This document shows, piece by piece, positions 44,111-53,983 of a stretch of 64,000 bases of DNA (positions within the stretch are counted from its first letter, which is position 1; every line of letters begins with the position of its first letter). The notes under the pieces are model-generated. The model had not been told where the DNA came from. It saw only the letters and a program-made list of their open reading frames with translations, and made no database searches. The position numbers and the translations under genes were made by a program. Source of the DNA: Pseudanabaena sp. UWO311 (lineage in GTDB: Bacteria; Cyanobacteriota; Cyanobacteriia; Pseudanabaenales; Pseudanabaenaceae); the NCBI RefSeq assembly GCF_006937785.1, contig NZ_SJEE01000004.1:204336-268335 (forward strand). The letters run 5' to 3'.

Positions 44111-45465
44111 CGTTGGAGTAACTCCGCTTGAATATTGCCCAAAGTGAGAATGCGAAAATCAGTAAGGCGATCGCTGGCAAGTTCATCCATCTTAAATTGA
44201 TTTGCGTCGCTAGCAACGATCAAAACTAACGTAAAAATCCGCATTGACTGAAGATAGCGAATCAGATTTTTGCGGTCTTCATCCCAAGTTAAAAAGACGC
44301 AGATACAGCCACTCAATAGGGAGATTCGTTCAACAATGCTAGGAACGATCGCTTCAAAGGATTTATCTTGACATGAACGAACTGAGGCAATTATTTCCAG
44401 CATTCGGTCGGTGTGGCTTAGCCCTCGCCCAAAGGTAAAACAATAGGATTCAGTGCCCACAAACATCAGATCGAGGAGAGATTCTTGAGTTTGGACTTCA
44501 TAGGCAAAGGAAGCAGCCACTGCGATCGCCTCTTCAAAAACTTCGCTATATATCTCTGGCTGAAATGTATCCAAAATCAAGGCGTGGCGGACAAAAAACT
44601 CATCCTGTTCTTCTTTGACAATTGGTTTGCCTGTCTTAGCCCAGCTTTTCCAATGGATGCTACGGAGCGAATCCCCTGCGCGATAATCCCGTAAAGCGCG
44701 AAACTCTTCAGAGTCACCCACTAAGGATGATAGCGCCACACCTCCCGATTGATAGCGTCGTGAACCTGTGATTTGCATTGGTGGTAGCTGATAGAGTTTC
44801 GGTAAGATCGAGATAGTTTGTGGCAGCACAAGGGTTTTACAAGCGTGGAATAGACCAAAGGGGCTAGGTCTGGCTATGGTCAGTCCTGCTAAGCGGATAA
44901 GTCCTCTTTGGGTGGGAAGAATTTCATATACGACTTCAATTTGGCTGTTGGGTTGCAAGCTTGGTAAGTCGATCGCTTTGGCGATCGCACCCAGATTTCT
45001 AGCGATCGCCCATTGCCAACGAAAATATCCCACAGCGCGATCGAAGGCATTACGTTTTGATTCATTTGGCTCTGCGATCGCTAGAAATTCGCTCAAACTC
45101 GGACGGGGATCGGCAAATTCTTCCCATAGCTTCAGGGCTGTTTGAGATTTTGGAGTTTGATTATGGATGGTAATGCGATATTTGAGAGGCATTCCTACGC
45201 TAGCAAATCTCGGTAGATGGCGCGTGGCACTATATCGCAAGCGAAAAACTAAGCTGAATCCAATCTCGATCGCTACAAGGCAGAGCAGAAAAGAAAATAT
45301 CTGATAAGCCATACTCTGATTGGCATCACCAAATACTCCTGACAGGAATAGGCATAGCAGGATGACTCTGCCCGTTGTGGTGATCCTTTTGGATAGCCGC
45401 CTTTGGATTGCTGAGCTAAAATGGAAAACCTTGTAAAACCATTGCTTCATTGTCAGTTCACTCAA
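44107..45465 (-). CDS. DUF58 domain protein
   Basis: 452 aa. Two N-terminal membrane helices (FLSGVFGDANQSMAYQIF region) are followed by the DUF58 signature FRALRDYRAGDSLRSIHWKS and a C-terminal vWA-like half. DUF58 proteins pair with MoxR ATPases and transglutaminases. Start codon overlaps the MoxR stop by four bases, and its own stop overlaps the transglutaminase start, so the three genes are one translationally coupled operon. Confidence 0.9.
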   Translation of the reverse strand: MSELTMKQWFYKVFHFSSAIQRRLSKRITTTGRVILLCLFLSGVFGDANQSMAYQIFSFLLCLVAIEIGFSLVFRLRYSATRHLPRFASVGMPLKYRITIHNQTPKSQTALKLWEEFADPRPSLSEFLAIAEPNESKRNAFDRAVGYFRWQWAIARNLGAIAKAIDLPSLQPNSQIEVVYEILPTQRGLIRLAGLTIARPSPFGLFHACKTLVLPQTISILPKLYQLPPMQITGSRRYQSGGVALSSLVGDSEEFRALRDYRAGDSLRSIHWKSWAKTGKPIVKEEQDEFFVRHALILDTFQPEIYSEVFEEAIAVAASFAYEVQTQESLLDLMFVGTESYCFTFGRGLSHTDRMLEIIASVRSCQDKSFEAIVPSIVERISLLSGCICVFLTWDEDRKNLIRYLQSMRIFTLVLIVASDANQFKMDELASDRLTDFRILTLGNIQAELLQR

Positions 45466-46403
45466 GCGGGAATTGGAATGGATTTGATGATTTCCTGAAC
45501 GACATTGTCGGCGGTTTTTCCCGCAAATCGCGATCGTGGTTCCATGACTAATCGATGGGCGATCGCAGCAACAGCTAGTTCTTGAATATGTTCGGGTGTA
45601 ACAAACTCATAGCCATCAAATAAAGCTAAAGCCTGTGCGACTTTCATTAAGGATAGAGAGGCTCTAGGACTTGCGCCTAACTGCACGTCTTCAGAGGTGC
45701 GCGTAGCATTGACGATATCAACGACATAGCGTTGAAGTTCTGGGCTGACGCGCACTTGCTTGACTTGATACATTAAGGCTGCGATCGCTTCGAGATCAAC
45801 GCAAGGAGAAATATGATCAATGGGATGTTGTTGGATTTGAGCAGAAAGCAATTCCACTTCTTCTTCTGGTTGGATATAACCCAAACTAAATTGCAACGCA
45901 AAGCGATCCATTTGGGCTTCGGGTAATGGATAAGTGCCGCGAGATTCGACTGGGTTTTGGGTTGCCAATACAAAAAACAAGTCTTGCAGTTTTTTAATTT
46001 TGCCATCGACAGTCACTTGCGACTCTGCCATTGCTTCTAATAATGCTGATTGGGTGCGAGGCGAGGCGCGATTGATCTCATCAGCAAGAACGATATTTGC
46101 AAAAATGGGACCTTCATGCCAATGAAATACGCGATCATTGGGGTCAAAAATCGATATCCCCAGAATGTCCGATGGTAAAAGGTCGGGCGTAAATTGAATG
46201 CGCTTAAACTTGGCATTAACCGAAAATGCTAGAGCTTTCGCTAGGGTTGTTTTACCCGTGCCAGGATAATCTTCGAGTAAAACATGTCCACCACTAGCAA
46301 AGGCTGCCAACAATTTACGAATTGCGGCAGACTGTCCTTTCATGACGGTTTGAATATTGTCATAAATCTTTTGGTAAACTTTTCGACCATCAATGACATT
46401 CAT
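45462..46403 (-). CDS. MoxR-family AAA+ ATPase
   Basis: 313 aa. Walker A is DYPGTGKTTLAKAL and Walker B is NIVLADEINRASPRTQSALL, with the sensor-1 region FVLATQNPVESRGTYPLPEA. The C-terminal lid carries the RTSEDVQLGASPRASLSL motif typical of MoxR. It probably acts as a chaperone for maturation of the DUF58/transglutaminase complex or its targets. The start codon lies inside a 71-bp tandem duplication, so the upstream copy carries the first codons too. Confidence 0.93.
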   Translation of the reverse strand: MNVIDGRKVYQKIYDNIQTVMKGQSAAIRKLLAAFASGGHVLLEDYPGTGKTTLAKALAFSVNAKFKRIQFTPDLLPSDILGISIFDPNDRVFHWHEGPIFANIVLADEINRASPRTQSALLEAMAESQVTVDGKIKKLQDLFFVLATQNPVESRGTYPLPEAQMDRFALQFSLGYIQPEEEVELLSAQIQQHPIDHISPCVDLEAIAALMYQVKQVRVSPELQRYVVDIVNATRTSEDVQLGASPRASLSLMKVAQALALFDGYEFVTPEHIQELAVAAIAHRLVMEPRSRFAGKTADNVVQEIIKSIPIPA

Positions 46404-46531
46404 GGGTGCGCGTCCATGTTGAGAATGTCATCAGTATATATAGATCACTCTCGATTTCAGTCAATGACATTCATGGGTGCGCGTCCATGTTGAGAATGTC
46501 ATCAGTATATATAGATCACTCTCGATTTCAG
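46390..46531. repeat. Perfect 71-bp tandem duplication over the moxR start
   Basis: Units 46390-46460 and 46461-46531 are identical. The first covers the moxR start codon and first five codons; the second repeats them, giving an upstream ATG-AAT-GTC-ATT-GAC followed by TGA. The unit also holds AT-rich promoter-like sequence (TCAGTATATATAGATCACTC). Confidence 0.9.
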
Positions 46532-46751
46532 TTACAACCCATGACTGATCACAAAGAAAGCCGACCAGTAATAAGGATGATTATATATTGGTCATTTAAA
46601 TTGAGCACCAATCGCTTGCTCAGACTCCCAAATCCTCACACCGTGAAATTTGCGATCGCAGTTTTTGATGTTTGATTAAGAGCGATCACCCTACTTAGAG
46701 ACAATTCAAACCACTAATCGAATCATGTACAGTAAGATCAAATTTTAAGCT

Positions 46752-46940
46752 ATGCAAGATACTGCTGAATATACCTGCGCTTTTTGTGGAGAAACTAATA
46801 CGACATTTGTTGATTTTAGTGGGGGAATGCAACAGTCATATGTGGAAGATTGTCAAGTTTGCTGTCAGCCCAACATTTTGTATATTCAAATTGACGAAGA
46901 CACACTAGATACCGAAATTAATAGTGAACCAGAAAGTTAG
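46752..46940 (+). CDS. CPXCG-motif small cysteine-rich protein
   Basis: 62 aa with two Cys pairs, YTCAFCGETNTTFVDFSGG and EDCQVCCQPNILYIQI, and an acidic C-terminus. This is the CPXCG family of small zinc-ribbon-like proteins, whose function is unknown. It stands alone and is followed by a strong terminator. Confidence 0.85.
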   Translation: MQDTAEYTCAFCGETNTTFVDFSGGMQQSYVEDCQVCCQPNILYIQIDEDTLDTEINSEPES

Positions 46941-46998
46941 AACGTAATATATGCGATCGCTGCGTTTGATGTACTAGCCGTTACCTTCAATATTTCCC

Positions 46999-47039
46999 AT
47001 CAAAAGAGTGTCTGTGCAATGCACAGACACTCTTTTGAT
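46999..47039. terminator. Hairpin terminator (19-bp perfect arms)
   Basis: ATCAAAAGAGTGTCTGTGC and its inverse flank AAT, downstream of the CPXCG gene. Confidence 0.7.
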
Positions 47040-47159
47040 ATTTGACTACCTCTTTGTATAGGCAAAGCCAAGCAGTCAGACATACCTTTAGCTAGATTCA
47101 CATCTCGAAATACTTTGTTATATTTCTTTACATAAGGAACTCACACACAGGACAAACAC

Positions 47160-47366
47160 ATGAGCAGCTATACAGTAAACGAACGCGGTGTACTCAACAA
47201 TTTCGCAGTCGAACCCAAGATGTACGTTGACGACACTGATAGAGCTGGCTTTACACCTTACGCTGAACTCCTAAATGGCAGACTTGCAATGATCGGCTTT
47301 GTTTCTCTCCTCATCCTCGAAGCCTCTACTGGTCATGGTCTAATTTGGTGGCTCGGTAACTTCTAA
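47160..47366 (+). CDS. High-light-inducible protein (HLIP/SCP)
   Basis: 68 aa with one chlorophyll-binding membrane helix. The signature [20 protein letters not shown] carries the Glu and Asn/Arg that ligate chlorophyll, followed by [12 protein letters not shown]. HLIPs protect photosystem II assembly intermediates and carry excess light energy as heat. An AGGA box lies about a dozen bases upstream. The terminator at 47422 makes it monocistronic. Confidence 0.95.
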   Translation: MSSYTVNERGVLNNFAVEPKMYVDDTDRAGFTPYAELLNGRLAMIGFVSLLILEASTGHGLIWWLGNF

Positions 47367-47421
47367 AGAAATTTTCCCAATCTTGATGTTTAAGACAAAG
47401 TAAAAACGATAACGATTCTTC

Positions 47422-47449
47422 AACCCTGCCTAAAGGCAGGGTTTTTTAT
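47422..47449 (+). terminator. HLIP terminator
   Basis: AACCCTGCC-TAAA-GGCAGGGTT followed by TTTTTATT. Confidence 0.85.
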
Positions 47450-47513
47450 TATCTCAAACTCAACCCAGAATGAATACGTCCGCTGCAAGCGTCAACGACT
47501 TACACACAAGTTA

Positions 47514-47629
47514 TATAGCAATGTAAGAGATATCTAGGACAAATCAAAACCCAAATAAGTAAAGGCGGCACGAAGTGCCGCTTTTACTTATTTGGGTTTT
47601 ATATCCTAAGCAAACCTTACATTGCTATA
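47514..47629. mobile_element. MITE-like element with 14-bp perfect TIRs around a family A hairpin
   Basis: TATAGCAATGTAAG (47514-47527) and its inverse complement (47616-47629) enclose the 26-bp-arm hairpin at 47546-47600 (one mismatch). It is a complete version of the hairpin family with its own ends, about 116 bp. No coding capacity. Confidence 0.6.
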
Positions 47630-47645
47630 TAACTCAGTTAACACC

Positions 47646-47737
47646 AATTCACAAAAGTATTGCCATACTTTTGTGAATTAAAAACCAAACCCTGTAAGGA
47701 TTTTAAAATCACAAAACGGCTACGCCATTTTGTGATT
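47646..47737. repeat. Two consecutive hairpins
   Basis: 47646-47679 (AATTCACAAAAGTAT and inverse) and 47707-47737 (AATCACAAAACGGC-TAC-GCC and near-inverse). They fill the rest of the 505-bp gap upstream of the TPR gene with no gene in it. Confidence 0.55.
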
Positions 47738-47871
47738 AGGTATAATTGGGCAATCGCTTGTTAGTTTTCGTAATTGTAAAAGAGATCGCTGATAATAGTC
47801 TTGAGGGGGACGAACAGAATTTTACAATTTTGGTATGATTAGTTTCAGTATTCAGTCAATATGGGAGAACC

Positions 47872-49401
47872 ATGCAATACACTGGAAACGTTTGGGATAA
47901 AGACGCTCTAAAAAATCCAGAGACAGAATATCAGCACCTATTGGGTTTATTAAGAACCAAGAAAGATTTTGAAATGCTGTTTGTGCGTTGTTCACCTTCA
48001 GAGGGCGAGCAGATTATTAAAAGGACAAGAGCAGATGCGGCGAATCGAACAATTCGCGTGTTAAGGCTCGATCGCCCGATCGCCGATTTTTATGAAATGT
48101 TAGTAGATGAACCAGATTTACAGGTCGCAAATCTACTATTTATCACAGGCATAGAAGAGTTCTTAGAAAATAAACTCATCGATATAGAGGATCAAGATTT
48201 AGGCGAAAAGTTGACCCATATTCCGCGTCCACTTGCCCACCTGATCCTGCTGCAATCTAAACTCAAAGAGAGTTTCCCGATCTGTTTTGTATTTTTACTA
48301 CCCTTATTTGCACTCAAGTTTTTTATTGACAGTTATCCTGAGTTCTTTAACGACAACGTTGAAGTATTTGAGTTTCCCACTGACATGGAGTTGATGCGAC
48401 AAGAGACTTTTCGCTGGGTCAGTGGCGATCGCTATGAAGCCTATGCTCAAATCAGTGAAGAAGAACGCGATCGCAAATATGAGGATCTGCAAAAACTCAT
48501 CGCGGCTCAGCCTTTAATTTCGGAGCGTCGCATTGAGTTATTGCTGGAGCAAGGGGGATTATTGGTGGCTGGCAACCGTTGTCCAGAGGCGATCGCCAAT
48601 TGTGATCTAGCTTTACAGATTCGTGCTGACAACCATTTGGCTTGGTATAACCGCGCTGTAGCTCTAGACCTATCCAGTCATCATGAAGAAGCTGTGCAAA
48701 ATTACCGTCAAGCGATCGCCTATAAAGATGACTTCTATGCAGCGTGGCACAATCTTGGTACTTCATTAAGCATGTTAGGCCGCTACGAAGAAGCGATCGA
48801 TAGTTACAACCTCGCTCTCAAACACAAACCTGACTATTATTATTCCTACGGTGGCAAAGGCTTAGTTTGCGGTGTGCTCGGAAAATATGAAGAAGCGATC
48901 AATCATTGTGAAAAAGCCCTAGCCATTAGACCTGACTATGTACAGGGTTGGTTTAGTCGAGCCTATGCCCTTGAAAGCCTTGGGAAATATGCAGAGGCAA
49001 TAGCAAGTTACGATCGCGCCTTAGAATACAAACCTCTCGATCATCAAATTTGGTATAGCCGAGCCAAAGCTCTTGAGCAGTGGGGAAATTACACTGAAGC
49101 GATCGCTAGTTATGATCGAGCTTTAGAAATACGTCCTGATGACTATTACGCCTGGAACAATCGCGGTCTTGCCCTAAGTAAGCTAGAACTTTATGAAGAG
49201 GCGATCGCTAGTCATGATCGAGCTTTAGAAATCAATCCTGACGATCATTTTGCTTGGTACAGTCGGGGCAATGCCCTCAGCGGACTAGGAATGCTCGAAG
49301 AAGCGATCGCCGCCTACGATCAAGCAATCCAGATATCGCCACAAGAAACACAAGTTTGGCAAAATCGTAAAATAGCGTTGAGAAGACTTGGTTTTGAGTA
49401 A
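47872..49401 (+). CDS. TPR protein with degenerate ATPase-like N-domain
   Basis: 509 aa. Residues 1 to about 190 look like an alpha/beta NTPase fold without a P-loop (FEMLFVRCSPSEGEQIIKR, IRVLRLDRPIADFYEMLV, NLLFITGIEEFLENK, FVFLLPLFALKFF). From about 210 to the end are eight TPR units, several nearly identical (YAEAIASYDRALEYKP, YTEAIASYDRALEIRP, YEEAIASHDRALEINP). Such proteins recall NTPase-TPR signalling or scaffold proteins in cyanobacteria. The next gene, a large hybrid kinase, follows after nine bases, so they are probably co-transcribed and work together. Confidence 0.7.
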   Translation: MQYTGNVWDKDALKNPETEYQHLLGLLRTKKDFEMLFVRCSPSEGEQIIKRTRADAANRTIRVLRLDRPIADFYEMLVDEPDLQVANLLFITGIEEFLENKLIDIEDQDLGEKLTHIPRPLAHLILLQSKLKESFPICFVFLLPLFALKFFIDSYPEFFNDNVEVFEFPTDMELMRQETFRWVSGDRYEAYAQISEEERDRKYEDLQKLIAAQPLISERRIELLLEQGGLLVAGNRCPEAIANCDLALQIRADNHLAWYNRAVALDLSSHHEEAVQNYRQAIAYKDDFYAAWHNLGTSLSMLGRYEEAIDSYNLALKHKPDYYYSYGGKGLVCGVLGKYEEAINHCEKALAIRPDYVQGWFSRAYALESLGKYAEAIASYDRALEYKPLDHQIWYSRAKALEQWGNYTEAIASYDRALEIRPDDYYAWNNRGLALSKLELYEEAIASHDRALEINPDDHFAWYSRGNALSGLGMLEEAIAAYDQAIQISPQETQVWQNRKIALRRLGFE

Positions 49402-49410
49402 AGCATAGGA

Positions 49411-52400
49411 ATGCAACAGAACAGAAAGCCCATGACCACACCACCAATCAATCATCCCCCCATTAATGTAGATACTGTGTCAACAGGATTTATTCCTACT
49501 CCAACACATCGTTGTGAAAGCAAAGGCTTTAGAATACCTCTAAGCTTATTGATCACCGTACCATTTTTGTTAAATACCTTTGGTATTGTTGGTTTAATTG
49601 GTTGGTTATCCTTTCGTAATGGGCATCACGCAGTTACTCTGCTCGCTAATCAGTTCCATCGCAAAGTTACCGAGCAAGTTCAAGATCGCTTGCACTCTTA
49701 TTTAGAACTTCCCTATACCCTAAATCAACTTAATGCTAATAGTATTGAATTAGGTCAAATAGAGCCAAATGATGAGATCAGAGTTCAAGCTCACTTTTGG
49801 AAACAACTACAAAATTTTCCTCGGATTAGCAATATTTATTTTGCTACTACTTCTGGCAAATATTGGGGAGTAAGACGCATCAAGGATCGATTTGCGATCG
49901 AGAATACTAACTCGACTTTTATGACCGACAATTTTGGACGGCCGCAAACATTATTGATGGCAAAAAACAGCTTTAATTTAACTGAGCGTCCTTGGTATCA
50001 AACTGTAGTTGAGACCAGACAGAGTATTTGGACTGAAGTATATACAGATTCAATGACCGAAGAGCCAGCTATCACCTCAATTAGGCCCGTCTATCAAGAG
50101 AATGGTGAACTGCAAGGTGTTCTAGGTATATCAATGCTCTTGGGTGACATCAATCAATTTTTGCAGAATACAAAGGTTAGCACTCATGGACAGACCTTTA
50201 TTGTCGAGCCATCTGGTAAATTGGTAGCCACTTCTAACTCAGATGTCGAAATCTCTGCGCAGGGAAGTAAATCAGAGCGTATTCTCGCAACCCAAAGCCA
50301 AGATAAATTAACTCGCACAGTGGCTGAATGGCTGAAATCCCAGCCCATATCGAACAACAATGAGATTCAGCAATCAGTCATCAATTTTGAGGGTGAACCA
50401 TACTTCCTTCAAGTTGGGGAATTGAACAATGATTCTGGGTTAAGCGGATTGAATTGGCGGATTGTTGTTGCTGTACCTGCATCAGACTTTATGTTGCAGA
50501 TTAAAGAAAATTCAGTATCAACAGTGATGCTATGTCTGATCGCCCTCGGCTTAAATGCCATTTTGGGAATTATTGCCGCCCGCCGTATCAGCCGCCCCAT
50601 TACTCAGCTTAGCCAAGCAAGCCAATCGATCGCAAATGGTAATCTCGATCAAAAAGTGGAGTATTCCTGCGCAATTGAAGAATTAGCGATTTTGGCGAAT
50701 TCCTTTAATCAGATGAGTCGCCAGATGAAGAGATCGCATACGCGATTGGAGGAGTATTCACAGCTTTTGGTGCAAAAAGTAGATGAACGTACTTATGCAT
50801 TACAACAGGAAATTCTCGAACATGAATTCACTGAAGCCGCCTTACGAGAGTCGGAAGAAAAATTTGCTAAAGCCTTTCGTTCTAGCCCTGATGGGATGGC
50901 TTTGCTATCCAATGACACCTATAAACATATAGATGTCAATAATAAATGGTCAGAAATTACGGGCTATAGCCGTGAAGAAGCGATTGGAGCAGCTCCTTCA
51001 GATTTAAATCTATGGGTTGATTTAAATGAACGCGATCACATGTTAGAAATTTTAGGGGTTGAAGGGAGAGTATTCAACTATGAAGCAAACTTTGTTACTA
51101 AGGAAGGGAAAAAATTTACAGGGCTAATCTCGTCAGAAACGATTGAGTTTGGCGGGAATGTTTTTGCAATCTATGCAGTCAAAGATATTAGCGATCGCAA
51201 AATCATCGAAGAGAATATTAAAGAGAGTGAAAAGAAATATCGCGATCTGGTGGAATCAGCAAACTGTATTATTCTTCGCTGGGATACCCAAGGTCGAATT
51301 TGTTTCTTGAATGATTATGGATTGAGGTTTTTTGGCTATCAATTAGAAGATATTATTGGCTCCTATATATTAGATACATTTGTCTCATCGAAAGATGTAT
51401 CGGGAGAAGATCTGCGCAACATGATTGCCGAAATATGCTGCGCTCCTGAAAAATATCAACTCAATGAGAATGAGAATATCTGCAAAGATGGGCGGCGCGT
51501 CTGGGTGACTTGGTCAAACAAGCCGATTTATGACGATCAAGGAAAGTTAATCGAAATTCTATCAGTCGGAACAGATATCACCGATCGCAAACAGGCTGAA
51601 AAGGAGCTGCAATCCGCCAAAGAAGTTGCCGATACGGCAAACCGTGCCAAGAGTGAATTCCTTGCGAATATGAGCCATGAATTACGCACTCCTCTAAATG
51701 GTATCCTTGGCTATGCTCAAATTCTCAAGCGCAGTTATGACCCTGACAAGCATAAAGCAGGCTTAGAAATCATTCAGCGTAGTGGCGAACATTTGCTGAC
51801 TTTACTCAATGACATTCTTGATCTTTCTAAGATTGAAGCTAAAAAGCTGGAACTCAATCCCAGTGAATTTGATCTTCCCAAGTTGCTCCAAAGTATTACA
51901 GATATTTTCCAATTGCAAGTACGTGCTAAGGATGTTGAGTTAATCTATCAACCTCTGACCACATTACCGACAACTATGTATGGTGATGAAAAACGTCTGC
52001 GCCAAGTTCTGATTAATTTGTTTGGGAATGCTGTGAAGTTTACCGATCGCGGCAGCGTATCTCTGACCGTCAATGTTCAGCCCTGTGAACCTAACCATAA
52101 CTACAAAGTTCGTTTTGAAATCACGGATACAGGAGTAGGCATCGATCCTGATAAATTAGAAGATATATTTTTACCGTTTCAGCAAGCAGGCGATCGCTCT
52201 CGGCGCTACTCTGGAACGGGTTTAGGCTTGCCGATCTGTCAAAAGATTGTAGAAATGATGGGAGGACAACTGCATGTGGAGAGTAGATTAAATGAAGGCA
52301 GTACTTTCTGGTTTGAAATTGAGTTAACTGAAGTTCCCAATCATATTCAACCGATATTAATCGATAGTCGGACGATCACAGGTTACTTAGGAGATCGGCG

Positions 52401-53046
52401 CAAAATTTTGGTTGTTGATGACAAGACCGAAAATCGCATGGTATTGAATGATTTACTCACGCCGCTTGGATTCATTGTTGCGGACGCGATCGATGGCTAT
52501 GACTGCCTCACACAAGCCCAAATCTTTGAGCCAGATTTGATTTTGTTGGACATGGTAATGCCTCAACTGGATGGACATGAGACCACAAAGCAGTTGCGCC
52601 AGTTACCGATGTTCCAGAAAACAGCGATCATTATGGTCTCTGCCAGTGCATTCAATCAAGATCGCAGTCTGAGCATTGCCGTAGGATGTAATGATTTCAT
52701 CGCAAAACCGATTGATCCCAATACTTTGTTCTACACAATGCGATCGCTACTCAATTTGGAATGGGAATATGATGATAGTAATATCTACGACGATACTGAC
52801 ATCAGTATTAGCAATGTCAAGATCGATGCGATCACGCAGCCGATGATTGTGCCACCAAACCTTACGGTCGAGAGATTGCTACAACTTGCGCGGATGGGGG
52901 ATATTCTGGCAATTCAAGATGAGGTCGTGCTTCTACAAGAAGCTGATTCCACCTTTAGCCCCTTTGCAAATCAGGTACTCGACTATGCCCGTGAGTTTCA
53001 AATCAAACGGATTCGCGAATTTTTAGAGCTACAAATCCATAATTAG
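49411..53046 (+). CDS. Hybrid sensor histidine kinase (dCache-HAMP-PAS-PAS-HisKA-HATPase-REC)
   Basis: 1211 aa. A first membrane helix (LLITVPFLLNTFGIVGLIGW), an extracytoplasmic dCache-like sensor (about 70-345), a second helix (MLCLIALGLNAILGIIAA), then HAMP, a coiled coil, two PAS domains (about 480-600 and 605-730), HisKA with His756 in MSHELRTPLNG, HATPase with N/G boxes (NLFGNAVKFTD, DTGVGIDPD, GTGLGLPICQKI), a receiver domain with Asp1047 in LILLDMVMPQ, and a C-terminal helical segment. It senses a small molecule outside and phosphorylates itself. The partner regulator is unknown. The TPR gene is just upstream. Confidence 0.93.
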   Translation: MQQNRKPMTTPPINHPPINVDTVSTGFIPTPTHRCESKGFRIPLSLLITVPFLLNTFGIVGLIGWLSFRNGHHAVTLLANQFHRKVTEQVQDRLHSYLELPYTLNQLNANSIELGQIEPNDEIRVQAHFWKQLQNFPRISNIYFATTSGKYWGVRRIKDRFAIENTNSTFMTDNFGRPQTLLMAKNSFNLTERPWYQTVVETRQSIWTEVYTDSMTEEPAITSIRPVYQENGELQGVLGISMLLGDINQFLQNTKVSTHGQTFIVEPSGKLVATSNSDVEISAQGSKSERILATQSQDKLTRTVAEWLKSQPISNNNEIQQSVINFEGEPYFLQVGELNNDSGLSGLNWRIVVAVPASDFMLQIKENSVSTVMLCLIALGLNAILGIIAARRISRPITQLSQASQSIANGNLDQKVEYSCAIEELAILANSFNQMSRQMKRSHTRLEEYSQLLVQKVDERTYALQQEILEHEFTEAALRESEEKFAKAFRSSPDGMALLSNDTYKHIDVNNKWSEITGYSREEAIGAAPSDLNLWVDLNERDHMLEILGVEGRVFNYEANFVTKEGKKFTGLISSETIEFGGNVFAIYAVKDISDRKIIEENIKESEKKYRDLVESANCIILRWDTQGRICFLNDYGLRFFGYQLEDIIGSYILDTFVSSKDVSGEDLRNMIAEICCAPEKYQLNENENICKDGRRVWVTWSNKPIYDDQGKLIEILSVGTDITDRKQAEKELQSAKEVADTANRAKSEFLANMSHELRTPLNGILGYAQILKRSYDPDKHKAGLEIIQRSGEHLLTLLNDILDLSKIEAKKLELNPSEFDLPKLLQSITDIFQLQVRAKDVELIYQPLTTLPTTMYGDEKRLRQVLINLFGNAVKFTDRGSVSLTVNVQPCEPNHNYKVRFEITDTGVGIDPDKLEDIFLPFQQAGDRSRRYSGTGLGLPICQKIVEMMGGQLHVESRLNEGSTFWFEIELTEVPNHIQPILIDSRTITGYLGDRRKILVVDDKTENRMVLNDLLTPLGFIVADAIDGYDCLTQAQIFEPDLILLDMVMPQLDGHETTKQLRQLPMFQKTAIIMVSASAFNQDRSLSIAVGCNDFIAKPIDPNTLFYTMRSLLNLEWEYDDSNIYDDTDISISNVKIDAITQPMIVPPNLTVERLLQLARMGDILAIQDEVVLLQEADSTFSPFANQVLDYAREFQIKRIREFLELQIHN

Positions 53047-53081
53047 CATCAGAAGGATGGGTGTCACCCATCCTTCTGATG
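53047..53081. terminator. Hybrid kinase terminator hairpin
   Basis: CATCAGAAGGATGGGTG and its exact inverse around one T, right after the kinase stop. Confidence 0.65.
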
Positions 53082-53082
53082 T

Positions 53083-53187
53083 TACAGCAATTGCCGATCA
53101 AACGAGCTACAAGAAAGATTTTGAAAGCGTTGCTTCGCAACGCTTTCAAAATCTTTCTTGGTTTGGATTTGAGTGCAAAGCGCTGTA
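53083..53187. repeat. Family B palindromic element, copy 5
   Basis: TACAGCAATTGCCGATCAAA at the left and GAGTGCAAAGCGCTGTA at the right. The stem AGAAAGATTTTGAAAGCGTT.. is perfect around TTC. It abuts the kinase terminator. Confidence 0.75.
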
Positions 53188-53309
53188 ATTGGGATGATGT
53201 ATGGCAAATGACTAAAAAGTAGCAGTTACTACGGTTTACAATTTAGCTTATAATTGTAACAATACTTAAAGCTGAGAAATCACTTCAAACTTTAACAGGT
53301 TAAACAACA

Positions 53310-53912
53310 ATGGCATTTGAACTCCCATCTTTACCTTACGCCCAAGATGCTCTCGCAGCTTCGGGTATGTCTGCTGAGACCCTATCATTTCATTACGGCA
53401 AACATCATGCCGCTTATGTAACCAACCTCAACAGCTTGATTAAAGATACCGATCTTGCTGACAAAACCTTAGAAGAAGTCATCAAGATTAGCTACAAAGA
53501 AGGCAAGGCTGGAATCTTCAATAACGCTGCTCAAGTTTGGAACCACACTTTCTACTGGAATGGCATTAAGCCTGCTGGTGGTGGCGCTCCTACTGGAGCT
53601 TTGTTGGAGGCAATCAATGCTAGCTTTGGTAGCTTGGACAACTTTAAGACTGAATTTAAAAATGCTGGTGCTACTCAATTTGGTAGTGGCTGGGCATGGT
53701 TGGTTGCTGAAGGCGGTAAGCTGAAAATCACCAAAACTCCTAATGCTGAAAATCCTCTAATCCATGAAGGTCAAGTGCCTTTGTTGACAATGGATGTTTG
53801 GGAACATGCTTATTATTTGGACTTCCAAAATAGCCGTCCTAACTTCATGGCTAACTTTGTCGAAAAACTAATCAACTGGGATTTCGTCGCTGCTAATTTC
53901 GCGGCTGTCTAG
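53310..53912 (+). CDS. sodB: Iron superoxide dismutase
   Basis: 200 aa, the usual size. The metal ligands are His28 (TLSFHYGKHHAAY), His in VWNHTFYWN, and Asp/His in LTMDVWEHAYYLDFQNSRPNF. FGSGWAWLV and the Gln in ATQFGSGW are typical of iron rather than manganese enzymes. It destroys superoxide in the cytosol. A strong terminator follows. Confidence 0.96.
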   Translation: MAFELPSLPYAQDALAASGMSAETLSFHYGKHHAAYVTNLNSLIKDTDLADKTLEEVIKISYKEGKAGIFNNAAQVWNHTFYWNGIKPAGGGAPTGALLEAINASFGSLDNFKTEFKNAGATQFGSGWAWLVAEGGKLKITKTPNAENPLIHEGQVPLLTMDVWEHAYYLDFQNSRPNFMANFVEKLINWDFVAANFAAV

Positions 53913-53943
53913 TTCTAAATGGTGCTATGCACTTTTTAATTGT

Positions 53944-53983
53944 AAAAGAGAAGCCTCGCAATGCGAGGCTTCTCTTTTTTTTG
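53944..53983 (+). terminator. sodB terminator
   Basis: AAAAGAGAAGCCTCGCA and its inverse, ending in T8. Confidence 0.85.
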
